Shown: positions 13,984 through 23,057, numbered from the stretch's first letter. The stretch: DNA of 35,763 nt from Microbacterium bovistercoris (GCF_003387575.1 NZ_QUAB01000024.1:1-35763), one strand, 5' to 3'. Notes: generated by a model from the sequence alone, not told the origin. Made by a program: numbers and translations.

Positions 13984-14673
13984 ATGCCCTCCCCGTCCGC
14001 TTCGGCGCCCGTGAGCCTCGCCATGCATTTCGTCCATGACGGCCGCGTCGGACTGGAGCTCCTCGCCGACTGGTACAAGGGTCACGATCTGCGGGTCGTC
14101 GCCGCCGAGGACCTCCCGGCGGCGGCGGAAGTGCTTCAGAGATGGGCGACGGCGCCGTACGGGAATCCCGTGCGCCGGGCGGAACTGCTCGCGTCGTTCC
14201 CCGAGCACGCCGAGGCGGTCACTGTGGTCCTCAGCGCCCGCCCGAACGTCGCACTGTCGCGGTTCGCGGACGCGCCCGACCAGCTCTGCCGGCAGTTCGA
14301 CCTCGTCTTCGGGCCGGTTGACCCCGCGGACCGCGCCCCCGCGGCGCCCTTCGCCGACGGCCTCGCGCGGCAGATGAGGATGTTCCTGCGGCGCGGCCGG
14401 CGCAGAGCGGATGCCCGGATGGCCGGCGGCGCCTACGTCGCCGTCCTCGAGACGTACCTCGCCGAACTGCGCGCGGTGACCGGCATCGACGACCAGGACC
14501 ACTACCTCACCCTGGAATCCGGGATAGGCGGGATCATGCAGGACGAGCGATACCTCCTGCTCTCACCCGACGCCCGGGTACGCGACCTCTACCTGCAGCT
14601 CGAGCGCGAGCAGCGCGATCTCTACGACTGGTACATGGACCGGGCGAAGGGCGGTGTGACCCGGGCGCGCTGA
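13984..14673 (+). CDS. Hypothetical cytoplasmic protein
   Basis: A 229-residue soluble protein without signal peptide or membrane segments. I do not recognise the family. Visible features are the opening AMHFVHDGRVGLELLADWYKGHDLRVVAAEDLPAA, an arginine-rich helix MRMFLRRGRRRADARM near residues 128-143, and an acidic stretch VTGIDDQDHYLTLESGIGGIMQDERY. A helical end YLQLEREQRDLYDWYMDRAKGG follows. ATG 13984 is chosen because a TACGCT -10 box lies 6 bases upstream; the frame is open 39 codons further without a better start. It is convergent with the thiolase gene, 9 bp between stops. Confidence 0.7.
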   Translation: MPSPSASAPVSLAMHFVHDGRVGLELLADWYKGHDLRVVAAEDLPAAAEVLQRWATAPYGNPVRRAELLASFPEHAEAVTVVLSARPNVALSRFADAPDQLCRQFDLVFGPVDPADRAPAAPFADGLARQMRMFLRRGRRRADARMAGGAYVAVLETYLAELRAVTGIDDQDHYLTLESGIGGIMQDERYLLLSPDARVRDLYLQLEREQRDLYDWYMDRAKGGVTRAR

Positions 14674-14682
14674 GGGTGCCCG

Positions 14683-15861
14683 TCAGAGCCGCTCGAGGAT
14701 GAGGGCGTTGGCCATGCCGCCGCCCTCGCACATCGTCTGCAGGCCGTAGCGGCCGCCGGTCGCCTCGAGGTGGTCGACGAGCGTGCCGAGCAGGCGGGTT
14801 CCGGATGAGCCGAGCGCGTGCCCGAGGGCGATCGCCCCACCACGCGGGTTGAGCCGCGCAGGATCCGCACCGAGCTCAGCCGCCCAGGCCAGCGGCACCG
14901 ACGCGAACGCCTCGTTCACCTCGTAGGCATCGATGTCGTGGATGCCGAGGCCGGCCTTCTCGAGCACGCGCCGTGTGGCGGGGATCGGCCCGGTGAGCAT
15001 CATCAGCGGGTCGTCGCCGATCACGTCGAAGGCGCGGAACCGCGCCCGGGGGCGCAGCCCCAGCGCATCCGCCTTCTCCGCGCTCATGAGCAGCGCGGCG
15101 GATGCCCCGTCGGTGAGCGGCGAGGAGTTGCCCGGCGTGATCTTCCAGTCGATCTCGGGGAACCGGGCGGCGAGATCATCGGTGCGGAAGGATGCCGGGA
15201 GGCCGGCCAGCCGCTCGACGGTGGTGCCCTCTCGGACGGTTTCGTCGGTCACGGCTTCCGGTGCCTCGGCGACCGGGACGGTGGTCCCGTCGAAGAAGCC
15301 CTCGTGCCAGGCCGCAGCGGCACGGGCGTGCGACTCGGCGGCGAAGGCGTCGAGGTCGGCGCGGCTGAGGTTCCAGCCCTGCGCGATGAGCTCAGCGCTG
15401 ACGCCCTGGTTCACCAGGCCCTGCGGGTAGCGGGCACGCAGACGCGGCGACATCGGCGAACCGCCTGCCGCGGACGAGCCGAGCGGCACCCGGCTCATCG
15501 ACTCGACGCCGCCGACGAGCACGACGTCGTAGGCGCCGGCGGCGATCCCCTGCGCGGCGAAGTGCACGGCCTGCTGACTCGATCCGCACTGCCGGTCGAT
15601 CGTCGTCGCGGGGATGGTCTCGTCGAATCCGGCGGCGAGCACGGCCTGCCGCGCGATGTTCATGGCCTGGTCGCCGACCTGGCTGACGCAGCCGAGCAGC
15701 ACGTCGTCCAGCTGAGCGGACTCGAGGCCATTGCGCTCCAGGATCGCCGTGAGCACCCCGGCCGCGAGGTCGACCGGATGCACCTCCGACAGCGCTCCCC
15801 CTGGCTTGCCGCGTCCCACCGGGGTGCGGACGACATCGACGAGGACGGCTTCGCTGCTCAT
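14683..15861 (-). CDS. Thiolase (acetyl-CoA C-acyltransferase)
   Basis: Cleaves 3-ketoacyl-CoA, or condenses acetyl-CoA, in beta-oxidation. The 392-residue length is typical. The nucleophile is Cys92 in DRQCGSSQQAVHFAAQGI. The second active-site region is VNEAFASVPLAWAAELG, followed by the histidine in NPRGGAIALGHALGSSGTR and the second cysteine in TMCEGGGMANALILERL. The substrate-loop sequence suggests a degradative rather than biosynthetic enzyme, but chain length cannot be fixed. ATG 15861 is preceded by GAGAAT then 6 bases, a weak leaderless pattern, and also by GGAG very close to the start. It diverges from the aldo/keto reductase gene, with 51 bp between start codons. Confidence 0.93.
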   Translation of the reverse strand: MSSEAVLVDVVRTPVGRGKPGGALSEVHPVDLAAGVLTAILERNGLESAQLDDVLLGCVSQVGDQAMNIARQAVLAAGFDETIPATTIDRQCGSSQQAVHFAAQGIAAGAYDVVLVGGVESMSRVPLGSSAAGGSPMSPRLRARYPQGLVNQGVSAELIAQGWNLSRADLDAFAAESHARAAAAWHEGFFDGTTVPVAEAPEAVTDETVREGTTVERLAGLPASFRTDDLAARFPEIDWKITPGNSSPLTDGASAALLMSAEKADALGLRPRARFRAFDVIGDDPLMMLTGPIPATRRVLEKAGLGIHDIDAYEVNEAFASVPLAWAAELGADPARLNPRGGAIALGHALGSSGTRLLGTLVDHLEATGGRYGLQTMCEGGGMANALILERL

Positions 15862-15900
15862 GACTCCATTCTCACCCGCGCCGGGGCGGCGGGCGCGTCG

Positions 15901-15906
15901 TACCGT
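15901..15906 (+). promoter_or_regulatory. Leaderless -10 box of the aldo/keto reductase gene
   Basis: TACCGT stands 6 bases before ATG 15913, the same layout as at 2239, 3454, 13972 and 24423. Confidence 0.45.
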
Positions 15907-15912
15907 GGGGGC

Positions 15913-16728
15913 ATGAGCATTCGATTCCCGCACGGGCCGGTCGTCCCCGAGATCGGCATCGGCACGTGGTTCGTGGGCGACGAGCCGGCGCGACGCGACG
16001 GCGAGATCGCGGCGATCCGCGCAGGGCTGGATGCCGGACTCCGCGTCGTCGACACGGCGGAGATGTACGGCGACGGCCGCTCGGAGGACCTCGTCGGCGA
16101 GGCAATCGCGGGGCGGCGGGACGAGGTGTTCCTCGTCAGCAAGGTGCTCCCCTACAACGCGGATGCTGCAGGCGTGCGCCGCGCCGCACACGGCAGCCTC
16201 ACACGCCTGGGCACCGACCGTCTCGACCTCTACCTGCTGCACTGGCGCGGCGGCGTGCCCTTCGACGAGACGGTCTCCGCGTTCGAGCGGCTGGTCGCCG
16301 ACGGCGACATCCTGTCGTGGGGCGTGAGCAATCTCGATCCGGACGACCTGGCCGAGCTGCCTGCGGGCGCGGCGACCGATCAGGTGCTCTACAACCCGAT
16401 CCGCCGCGGCCCCGAGGTGGATCTGCTCCCGTTGCTGCGCGGCCTCGGCATCCCGGCGATGGCGTACTCGCCGCTCGAGCAGGCTCGACTGCTCGACCAT
16501 CCCGCGCTCGCCGACCTGGCGGCATCCGTCGATCTCACGACCGCGCAGCTCGTGCTCGCGTGGGTGGTGCGCTCGGGCGATGTGCTGGCGATCCCGAAGG
16601 CCGGCTCCGTGGCGCACGCGCAGGAGAACGCGGCGGCGCTCGGCGTCGCGCTGCCTGCCGATGTGCTCGCCGAGATCGACCGGATCTTCCCGGCCCCGCG
16701 GCATCCGGTGCCGTTGGAGATGCTCTGA
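15913..16728 (+). CDS. Aldo/keto reductase
   Basis: NADPH-dependent reductase of 271 residues with the (beta/alpha)8 fold. The catalytic tetrad is visible: Asp47 in VVDTAEMYG, Tyr52, Lys77 in LVSKVLP and His110 in YLLHWRG. The cofactor-binding end shows IPKAGSVAHAQENAAALGVAL, the usual Lys and Asn/Glu contacts. The sequence resembles the 2,5-didehydrogluconate/YeaE-type reductases, but the substrate is not readable. ATG 15913 has a TACCGT box 6 bases upstream. A long hairpin (16751-16801) lies after the stop, between it and the convergent GH27 gene. Confidence 0.92.
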   Translation: MSIRFPHGPVVPEIGIGTWFVGDEPARRDGEIAAIRAGLDAGLRVVDTAEMYGDGRSEDLVGEAIAGRRDEVFLVSKVLPYNADAAGVRRAAHGSLTRLGTDRLDLYLLHWRGGVPFDETVSAFERLVADGDILSWGVSNLDPDDLAELPAGAATDQVLYNPIRRGPEVDLLPLLRGLGIPAMAYSPLEQARLLDHPALADLAASVDLTTAQLVLAWVVRSGDVLAIPKAGSVAHAQENAAALGVALPADVLAEIDRIFPAPRHPVPLEML

Positions 16729-16750
16729 GGTTCATCTCCTCGCCCGCTCA

Positions 16751-16801
16751 GGTCGCAGTTCAGCACGCTCGGTCCGCGGCAAACCGTGACGAACTGCGAC
16801 C
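16751..16801. terminator. Long hairpin between convergent aldo/keto reductase and GH27 genes
   Basis: GGTCGCAGTTC (16751-16761) pairs perfectly with GAACTGCGACC (16791-16801). Within the 29-base interior CGGT (16770-16773) can pair with ACCG (16783-16786). There is no T-tract on either strand. Position suggests transcription termination or a REP-like element. Confidence 0.5.
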
Positions 16802-16812
16802 GGAGTGGCGGG

Positions 16813-18120
16813 CTACAGGCGCTGGCGCAGCAGGGCGGCGCCGTGCGGCGCGAGCGGCACGCGCAGCGCGGCGCTGCCCGGCGCGACACCGCGCGCCGCA
16901 TCGCTCTGCACCTGAACCGGTTCGAGGGCGACCTCCCGCCCCGACCACAGTTCGACGACGGCTCCGGATGCTGTGAAGCCGATGTTCCCCGCGTCCAGCA
17001 CCGCGTCCAGTGGGACCTCGCCCAGGTTGAACGCCGCCGCGAACCGGTCGCCGTCGGCGCCGTCGGCCGTCCACAGCACCAGCGGCCCCTCGCGGAAGAC
17101 CTCGCGACTGCCCGTCGACCGCAGCACCGAGAGCACCTCGGCGTTCCGGAACAGCGCGACGGTCGCCGGATCGCTGGTGGGCAGGTCGCCGCCGATCATC
17201 AGCGGCGAGCGCGCGATGACCCACAGGGTGAGCAGCGCGATGCGCTCGTCCGGCGTGAGCAGATCGTCGCGCGGTTCACCGCGCTCGGCGCGGATGCCGA
17301 TGCGCCCGAGCGGCAGCATGTCGCCGTCCGGCCAGCCGGCCTCGCCGGCGAACGGCGCCCAGCGCGCGAACCGGGCGAAGTTCGCCTCGACGTCGTCCCA
17401 GCGATCCCAGAGATCGTCGCAGATGCGCCACATCGTCGCGTTCTCGCGCAGCGCGGGCAGCCGCTCCAGCGACAGGTCGCGACCGGGCGACAGGCTGAGC
17501 TCGATGTCGCGCCCGGATGCCCGGATCGCGGCCGCGTAGGCCTCGATGTCGGCGCTCTGGAACGGCCAGAGCATGTCGTCCGCCTTGATGAAGTCGACAC
17601 CCCATCGCGCATACAGCGCGAGGGTTGAGTCGTAGTAGGCCTGCGCGGCGGGATGCCGGTGGTCGAGGCCCAGCATGTCGGGGTTCCACTCGCACACGTT
17701 CGTGTCGTCGGCGACATCCGCAGCCGTGGCATCCGTGCCGAGGATCGGCAGGTTCTTCGCGACTGCGCGCCGCGGGATGCCGCGCATGGTGTGGATGCCG
17801 AAGCGCAGGCCCATCGCGTGGATGCGCTCCGTGAGCGGGCCGAAGCCCGCTCCCCCGGCGGCGCTCGGGAACCGGACGGGGTCGGGCATCAGCCGGCCCC
17901 AGTCGTCCAGGTGCAGCGGGGCGTCCGCGTTGTAGCCGTGCGCGCGGGCGGTCGGGTCCGACCAGGCGATGTCGATGACCACGGTGTCCCAGCCGAACGG
18001 CAGCAGGTGCTCGGCGAGGAACTCGGCGTTCGCGAGCACCTCCGCCTCGGTGACGGTGGTGCCGTAGCAGTCCCAGCTGTTCCAGCCCATCGGCGGGCCC
18101 TGCCGGCGCGTTCCGGTCAC
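16813..18120 (-). CDS. GH27 glycosidase, probable beta-L-arabinopyranosidase
   Basis: Retaining GH27 enzyme of 435 residues without signal peptide, so cytoplasmic. The family opening PPMGWNSWDCYGTTVTEAEV is at residues 9-28. The nucleophile is Asp181 in VDFIKADDML and the acid/base Asp236 in MWRICDDLW. The pocket motif, Asp-Asp-Cys-Trp in alpha-galactosidases, is here Asp50-Ile51-Ala-Trp (VVIDIAW). In the Geobacillus GH27 enzyme Abp, Ile at this place gives beta-L-arabinopyranosidase activity, and changing it to Asp restores galactosidase preference (recalled from the literature). The location, at the end of the araDBA-epimerase operon, supports this. GTG 18120 overlaps the epimerase stop (GTGA); ATG 18138 is an alternative. 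Confidence 0.85.
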   Translation of the reverse strand: MTGTRRQGPPMGWNSWDCYGTTVTEAEVLANAEFLAEHLLPFGWDTVVIDIAWSDPTARAHGYNADAPLHLDDWGRLMPDPVRFPSAAGGAGFGPLTERIHAMGLRFGIHTMRGIPRRAVAKNLPILGTDATAADVADDTNVCEWNPDMLGLDHRHPAAQAYYDSTLALYARWGVDFIKADDMLWPFQSADIEAYAAAIRASGRDIELSLSPGRDLSLERLPALRENATMWRICDDLWDRWDDVEANFARFARWAPFAGEAGWPDGDMLPLGRIGIRAERGEPRDDLLTPDERIALLTLWVIARSPLMIGGDLPTSDPATVALFRNAEVLSVLRSTGSREVFREGPLVLWTADGADGDRFAAAFNLGEVPLDAVLDAGNIGFTASGAVVELWSGREVALEPVQVQSDAARGVAPGSAALRVPLAPHGAALLRQRL

Positions 18121-19109
18121 AATGCGTGGATCCGCCATGACACGGCGTGCTCGGCGCCGGGCTGCAGCACCACGAGATCGGTGCCCGAGTTGAACGCGTC
18201 CGGCGGGCAGGTCATCGGCTCGACGGCCAGTCCGAGGCGGTGCGTCGCCGGCACCGCCGGGGTGTCTGCGGTGTGCACCTGCACCCACGGGCATCCCTCG
18301 TCCCACGTGATGGCCACGCCACCCTCGGAGGCGTGCAGCTCGACCGAGACGTGCCCGTCCGCTCCCTCGAGAGCGGTGAAGGCGTGGTCGATGAACGTGT
18401 CGCCGATGGGGCGGGCGACGCGGAAGTCCCACTGCGGGTGCGCATCGACGGGCTCGAGGGCGATCGGGCTGAGCCGGTCGTCGGTGACGGTGAGCACCTC
18501 GGCGGCCGGCAGCAGCAGAGTCCAGTCGTCGACCTTCTGGGTCCCTGAGCGGGGGCCCCGCTCCGCGGAGGCTCCGGCCGGCGCGAAGCGACGGTTGGAG
18601 GGCGGTGTGGGGATCGAAGGGCCTGCGACCAGATACGGATGCGGACCGGCACCCCAGGGCGCAGCATCCGATCCGACGTTGCGCCCGGTCACCCGCTGCG
18701 TGAGTCCGTGCTCGTCGACACGGTACTCCACCTCGACCTCGACGGCGAACGGGTAGCCGGCCTGCGGCACGATCGTCGTGGCGAGCACGACCCGGTCGTC
18801 TTCGACGACTCGCTCGGTGAAGTCCGACCAGACCACCAGGCCGTGCAGGGCCTGGTGTCGCTCGGGCTCGGTCAAGGGGAGCTGGTGCGTGGCGCCCGCG
18901 AACGAATAGGCGCCGTCGACGATGCGGTTCGGCCACGGTGCGAGGGTCGCGCCGCGGTACGCCGGCCGCACCTCGTCGGCGTCGAACGGCACGACCAGAT
19001 CGCGCCCGTCGAAGGTGAGCGTGCGCAGCGAGGCGCCGACACTCGCGATCTCGGCGACGTAGCCGGATGCCGCGATGCGATACTGCTTCCCGGACCGGGG
19101 CACGCTCAC
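18117..19109 (-). CDS. Aldose 1-epimerase (mutarotase)
   Basis: Interconverts alpha and beta anomers of free sugars. The 330-residue GalM-fold protein shows [14 protein letters not shown], the catalytic histidine His89 in [10 protein letters not shown], His157 in [11 protein letters not shown], and the glutamate base in [15 protein letters not shown]. An unusual insert of about 29 residues (164-192) separates GPHPYLVAG from [10 protein letters not shown]. It is encoded by repeat DNA at 18537-18621 and is absent from typical relatives as I know them. GTG 19109 overlaps the araA stop (GTGA). In this operon it would prepare L-arabinose anomers for the isomerase or for the product of the GH27 enzyme. 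Confidence 0.92.
   Translation of the reverse strand: MSVPRSGKQYRIAASGYVAEIASVGASLRTLTFDGRDLVVPFDADEVRPAYRGATLAPWPNRIVDGAYSFAGATHQLPLTEPERHQALHGLVVWSDFTERVVEDDRVVLATTIVPQAGYPFAVEVEVEYRVDEHGLTQRVTGRNVGSDAAPWGAGPHPYLVAGPSIPTPPSNRRFAPAGASAERGPRSGTQKVDDWTLLLPAAEVLTVTDDRLSPIALEPVDAHPQWDFRVARPIGDTFIDHAFTALEGADGHVSVELHASEGGVAITWDEGCPWVQVHTADTPAVPATHRLGLAVEPMTCPPDAFNSGTDLVVLQPGAEHAVSWRIHAL
18537..18621. repeat. 85-bp repeat-derived insert inside the epimerase gene
   Basis: It starts CTGGGTCCCTGAGC (18537-18550), identical to the first 14 bases of the repeats at 9212 and 22302, and ends TCGAAGGG (18614-18621), identical to their last 8. A GC-rich partly palindromic centre lies between. The reading frame is kept throughout. 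Confidence 0.65.
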
Positions 19110-20629
19110 AACCCCTGCGCGAGACGGTAGTAGGCCTGGTTCGAGCGCACCTGCTGCTGGAAGCCGGGCAGCGTGGTGTCCTCGTCGATGACGAGAAGCT
19201 CGAGCTCGGCCATCTCGGCGAAGTCGCGGAACACGTCGATGCCGACCGCGTTCGACATCACCGTGTGGTGCGCGGCGCCGGCGGTCAGCCAGGCGGCGGC
19301 GCTGGTACGGAAGTCGGGGGCCGGCTTCCAGACCGCGCGTCCCACCGGCAGCTTCGGCAGGGCTGCCCGCGGCTCGACGTTCTCGACCACGTTCGCCGTG
19401 AGGCGGAAGCGGTCGCGCAGGTCGCTCATCGCGACGACGACGGCGGGGCCGGGGTCGGCGGTGAAGACCAGACGCACCGGGTCCTCCTTGCCGCCGATGC
19501 CGAGCGGATGCACCTCGAGGGTCGGCTTCGCCGAGGTCAGCGACGGCGACACCTCGAGCATGTGCGCGCCGAGGATCAGCTCGTCTCCGGGCGTGAGGTC
19601 GTAGGTGTAGTCCTCCATCAGGCTCGCCCCGCCGGGGAGGCCCGCGCCCATGACGTTGGCGACGCGCACCAGGATGGCGGTCTTCCAGTCGCCTTCGGCG
19701 CCGAAGCCGTACCCCTCCGCCATCAGGCGCTGCACGGCCAGGCCCGGCAGCTGGCGCAGCGCGCCGAGGTCCTCGAACGAGGTGGTGAATGCGCCGAAGC
19801 CGCCCTCCTCCAGGAACGACCGCAGCCCGAGCTCGATCGCGGCGCCGTAGCGCAGCGACTCGTGGCGGTCGCCGCCGCGGCGCAGCTCGGGGGCCACGTC
19901 GTAAAGCTCCTCGTACTCGGCGACGAGGGCGTCGACGTCGGCCGACGACGCCGCGTGCACGGCGTCCGCCAGCTCGTTCACGCCCCAGGTGTTGACCTGC
20001 ACGCCGAGCCGCAGCTCGGCCTCGGTCTTGTCTCCCTCGGTGACGGCGACGAAGCGCATGTTGTCGCCGAAGCGGGCGAGCTTCAGATCGCGCGCGGCTG
20101 CCAGTCCGGCGGCAGCGCGCTGCCAGCTCGCCAGGTCGGCGCGCACCCGCGGGTCGCTGTGGTGGCCGACGATCGTCTTGCGCGGCACGCCGAGCCGGGT
20201 CTGGATGTAGCCGAACTCGCGGTCGCCGTGTGCGGCCTGGTTGAGGTTCATGAAGTCGAAGTCGATGTCCGCCCAGGGCAGCTCCACGTTCGCCTGCGTG
20301 TGCAGGTGCGCGAGCGGCTTGCGCAGCGCGTCGAGTCCGGCGATCCACATCTTGGCGGGGCTGAAGGTGTGCATCCAGGCGACCAGGCCGATGACACGGT
20401 CGTCGGCGTTGGCCTCGAGGGCGATGCGCTTGATGGCGGTGGAGTCGGTGAGCACCGGCTTCCAGACGATGCGCACCGGCACGTCGGATGCCGCGTCGAG
20501 TGCCCCGGCGATGGCCTGGGACTGCTCGGCGACCTGCGCGAGCGTCTCGGGTCCGTAGAGGTGCTGGCTGCCGGTGAGGAACCAGACCTCGTAGCCGTCG
20601 AGCGAGGTGGTGAGCGGAGTGCGGGTCAT
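19106..20629 (-). CDS. araA: L-arabinose isomerase
   Basis: Converts L-arabinose to L-ribulose using a divalent metal. At 507 residues it matches the family. It begins with [17 protein letters not shown], a hallmark of AraA. The active-site glutamates are in [11 protein letters not shown] and [10 protein letters not shown] (E. coli Glu306 and Glu333). The metal histidines are in [14 protein letters not shown] and [13 protein letters not shown] (His350 and His450). ATG 20629 has GAAGGA upstream; the open frame further out is intergenic. It is third in the araD-araB-araA order, 91 bp after araB, with a nested palindrome in the gap. Confidence 0.97.
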   Translation of the reverse strand: MTRTPLTTSLDGYEVWFLTGSQHLYGPETLAQVAEQSQAIAGALDAASDVPVRIVWKPVLTDSTAIKRIALEANADDRVIGLVAWMHTFSPAKMWIAGLDALRKPLAHLHTQANVELPWADIDFDFMNLNQAAHGDREFGYIQTRLGVPRKTIVGHHSDPRVRADLASWQRAAAGLAAARDLKLARFGDNMRFVAVTEGDKTEAELRLGVQVNTWGVNELADAVHAASSADVDALVAEYEELYDVAPELRRGGDRHESLRYGAAIELGLRSFLEEGGFGAFTTSFEDLGALRQLPGLAVQRLMAEGYGFGAEGDWKTAILVRVANVMGAGLPGGASLMEDYTYDLTPGDELILGAHMLEVSPSLTSAKPTLEVHPLGIGGKEDPVRLVFTADPGPAVVVAMSDLRDRFRLTANVVENVEPRAALPKLPVGRAVWKPAPDFRTSAAAWLTAGAAHHTVMSNAVGIDVFRDFAEMAELELLVIDEDTTLPGFQQQVRSNQAYYRLAQGL

Positions 20630-20652
20630 GTCGGAGTCCTTCGTCGGGTTCG

Positions 20653-20704
20653 GGTCGCTCCGTTGGCCAGTGGGACAGGCGTCGGACTGGTCAAGTGAGC
20701 GACC
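20653..20704. repeat. 52-bp nested palindrome between araB and araA
   Basis: GGTCGCTC (20653-20660) pairs with GAGCGACC (20697-20704). Inside, TTGGCCAGT (20663-20671) pairs at 8 of 9 with ACTGGTCAA (20686-20694) around a 14-base loop. Spacing is 8-2-9-14-9-2-8. The inner arm and loop lengths equal those of the 62-bp repeats at 23122 and 23207. It may adjust araB/araA mRNA ratios. Confidence 0.6.
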
Positions 20705-20720
20705 GGAGCGGGGAATTCGG

Positions 20721-22334
20721 TCAGAGTGCTGTGACGGCGGCGGCCTCGATGGCGAGTCCGGCGCGGTAGCGGTCGAGGTAGGCGGAGTAGCCGGCGACGT
20801 CCGCCGGATCTGGTTCGGCGACGCGGACGTCGGCATCGGCGAACACGTGGTCGTCGAGGTAGTCGGCGAGCGGCTCCGGCGCGCCGAGGTGGGCGGCGAG
20901 CACCGCGATGCCCCACGCCCCGCCCTCGGCCGCGGTGTCGCCGACGGCGACCGGGGCGTTCAGCGCCCCGGCGAGGAAGCGCTGGGCGACACCGGCCGTG
21001 CGGAACATTCCGCCGTGGGCATACATCCGGTCGAGCGCGACGCCCTCGTCGGCGAGCACGCGCATGCCGAGGGCGAGGGTTCCGAACACGCCGTACAGCT
21101 GCGCGCGCATGACGTTGGCGAGCGTGAAACGGCTGTCCGGGGTGCGCACGAACAGCGGACGCCCCTCGTCGAGTCCGGCGATCGGCTCGCCGGCGAGGTG
21201 GTTGTAGGCGATCAGACCGCCGGCATCCGCCTCTCCCTCCAGCGCCTCGGCGAACAGCGTCTCGAAGACGGCGTCGCTCGAGAGCGGGGTGCCGGATGCT
21301 GCGGCGAAACGTCCGAACGTGCCGGCCCAGGCCGCCAGCTCGCTGGCGCCGTTGTTGCAGTGCACCATCGCGACGGCGTCGCCGGCGGGGGTGGTGACGA
21401 GGTCGAGCTCGTGGTGCACCGCCGTCAGCGGGCGCTCCAGCACGACCATCGCGAAGATGCTGGTGCCCGCGGAGACATTGCCGGTGCGGGGCGCGACCGC
21501 GTTGGTCGCGACCATGCCGGTCCCGGCATCGCCCTCCGGCGGGCAGAGCGGGATGCCGGGCTGCAGTGCGCCGCTCGGGTCGAGCAGCGCGGCCCCCTCG
21601 GGAGTCAGCGTTCCGGCATCCTGTCCGGCGACGAGCACCTCGGGCAGCAGCGCGCGCAGGTCGCCACCGGTGTGCGCGTCGAAGCGTTCGAGCAGCGTCC
21701 GGTCGTAGTCTCGGGCGGCGGAGTCGATCGGGAACATGCCCGAGGCGTCGCCGATGCCCAGCACGCGCCGACCGGTGAGCCGCCAGTGCACGTAGCCGGC
21801 GAGGGTGGTGAGGAAGTGCACGGATGCGGCGTGCGGCTCGGCCTCGAGCTGCGCCTGACGCAGGTGCGCGACCGACCAGCGCAGCGGGATGTTCACGCCG
21901 AGGAGCTCGGTGAGCTCCTCGGCGGCGGGTCCGGTGTTCGTGTTGCGCCACGTGCGGAACGGCACGAGCAGCGCATCGGACTCGTCGAAGGCGAGGTAGC
22001 CGTGCATCATCGCGGAGACGCCGATCGCTCCGAAGGACGTCGGACGGATGCCGTACCGGTCGTAGACATCCGAGACCAGGCCGGAGTACGCCTCCTGCAG
22101 GCCGGCCCAGACGGCGTCCATGGAGTAGGTCCACAGCCGATCCTCGAACCGGTTCTCCCAGTCATGGAATCCGGTGGCGAGCACCTCGTGACTGTCCGCG
22201 TCGATCAGGCAGGCCTTGATACGGGTCGAGCCGAGTTCGATGCCGAGGGCGGTGCGGCCGGAGCGGATCGCGTCGGCCCCTGAGCGGTGGGTCGCTGAGC
22301 CCTGGGTCCCTGAGCCTGTCGAAGGGGCGGTCAT
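20721..22334 (-). CDS. araB: L-ribulokinase (FGGY carbohydrate kinase)
   Basis: Phosphorylates L-ribulose to L-ribulose-5-phosphate. The 537-residue FGGY kinase shows the N-terminal ATPase motif [17 protein letters not shown] (29-45), the middle VGDAG-like region ([25 protein letters not shown]), and the C-terminal ADP-binding segment [26 protein letters not shown] followed by [14 protein letters not shown]. Sequence alone could also suit xylulokinase; the araD-araB-araA context decides. The first 28 residues ([20 protein letters not shown]...) precede the usual start and are encoded by the dispersed repeat at 22302-22326. ATG 22334 overlaps the araD stop by 4 bases, which supports this start. 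Confidence 0.92.
   Translation of the reverse strand: MTAPSTGSGTQGSATHRSGADAIRSGRTALGIELGSTRIKACLIDADSHEVLATGFHDWENRFEDRLWTYSMDAVWAGLQEAYSGLVSDVYDRYGIRPTSFGAIGVSAMMHGYLAFDESDALLVPFRTWRNTNTGPAAEELTELLGVNIPLRWSVAHLRQAQLEAEPHAASVHFLTTLAGYVHWRLTGRRVLGIGDASGMFPIDSAARDYDRTLLERFDAHTGGDLRALLPEVLVAGQDAGTLTPEGAALLDPSGALQPGIPLCPPEGDAGTGMVATNAVAPRTGNVSAGTSIFAMVVLERPLTAVHHELDLVTTPAGDAVAMVHCNNGASELAAWAGTFGRFAAASGTPLSSDAVFETLFAEALEGEADAGGLIAYNHLAGEPIAGLDEGRPLFVRTPDSRFTLANVMRAQLYGVFGTLALGMRVLADEGVALDRMYAHGGMFRTAGVAQRFLAGALNAPVAVGDTAAEGGAWGIAVLAAHLGAPEPLADYLDDHVFADADVRVAEPDPADVAGYSAYLDRYRAGLAIEAAAVTAL
22302..22326. repeat. Dispersed 25-bp repeat, copy in the 5' end of araB
   Basis: Identical over 25 bases to 9212-9236. 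Further TGAGC-containing fragments follow at 22280-22300. It encodes PSTGSGTQ near the araB N-terminus, so it is translated as a tail before the kinase domain. Confidence 0.8.
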
Positions 22335-23038
22335 CGCCGTGCGTCCGCGTTCTGGCCGTACACGTTCTGGTACCGGTCGTAGAGCCTGTCGATGCTCTCC
22401 TGGGGGATGGGGATGAGCGGACCGGCCTCGCGGGCGTGATGCACGGTGCGGGCGACGTCCTCAACCATGACGGCCGCCTTGACGGCGTCCTTCGCGTTCA
22501 CGCCGATCGTGAACGGTCCGTGGTTCTGCATGAGCACCGCACGACTGCGGTGCCCACGCAGAGTCTGGACGATCCCTCGGCCGATCGAGTCGTCGCCGAT
22601 GATCGCGAACGGGCCGATCGGGATCGGTCCGCCGAACTCGTCGGCCATCGCCGTGATCACGCAGGGGATCTCCTCGCCCCGCGCAGCCCAGGCCACCGCG
22701 AAGGTGGAGTGGGTGTGCACGACGCCGCCGACCTCGGGCATGTTCCGGTACACGTAGGCGTGCGCCGCGGTGTCGCTGGACGGCGAACGGTCACTGCCCG
22801 CGCTGCCCGGCACGACGTTGCCGTCGAGGTCGCAGAGGATCATGTTCTCGGGGGCGAGGTCGTCGTAGCTGACACCGGAGGGCTTGATCACGAAGAGGTC
22901 GGCACCAGGTACGCGGCCCGAGACGTTGCCGCCGGTCCAGACCACCAGGCCGTAGCGCACGAGTTCGCCGTGCAGGCGGGCCACGTCGGCGCGAACCTCG
23001 GCGATCGCCTGCTCGATCTCTGCGGAGTAAGTGGTCAT
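22331..23038 (-). CDS. araD: L-ribulose-5-phosphate 4-epimerase
   Basis: Zinc-dependent class II aldolase-family epimerase giving D-xylulose-5-phosphate, which enters the pentose phosphate pathway. At 235 residues it has VVWTGGNVSGRVPGADLFVIKPSGVSYDDL (substrate phosphate loop), zinc histidines in VVHTHSTFAVAWAARG and MQNHGPFTIG, and an acidic residue in AMADEFGG. ATG 23038 has AGGAGG close upstream. It is the first gene of the operon, directly after the LacI-type operator at 23058-23073 and the promoter at 23077-23105. Its stop overlaps the araB start. Confidence 0.95.
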   Translation of the reverse strand: MTTYSAEIEQAIAEVRADVARLHGELVRYGLVVWTGGNVSGRVPGADLFVIKPSGVSYDDLAPENMILCDLDGNVVPGSAGSDRSPSSDTAAHAYVYRNMPEVGGVVHTHSTFAVAWAARGEEIPCVITAMADEFGGPIPIGPFAIIGDDSIGRGIVQTLRGHRSRAVLMQNHGPFTIGVNAKDAVKAAVMVEDVARTVHHAREAGPLIPIPQESIDRLYDRYQNVYGQNADARR

Positions 23039-23057
23039 CGTTGGTCCTCCTGGGCGA

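Noticed and set aside
15862..16704. Upstream extension of the thiolase frame
   Set aside because: It is antisense to the aldo/keto reductase; the family N-terminus begins at ATG 15861.
16813..18120. Plain alpha-galactosidase annotation
   Set aside because: The pocket Asp is replaced by Ile and the operon is for L-arabinose; the fold is certain, the galactosidase label is not.
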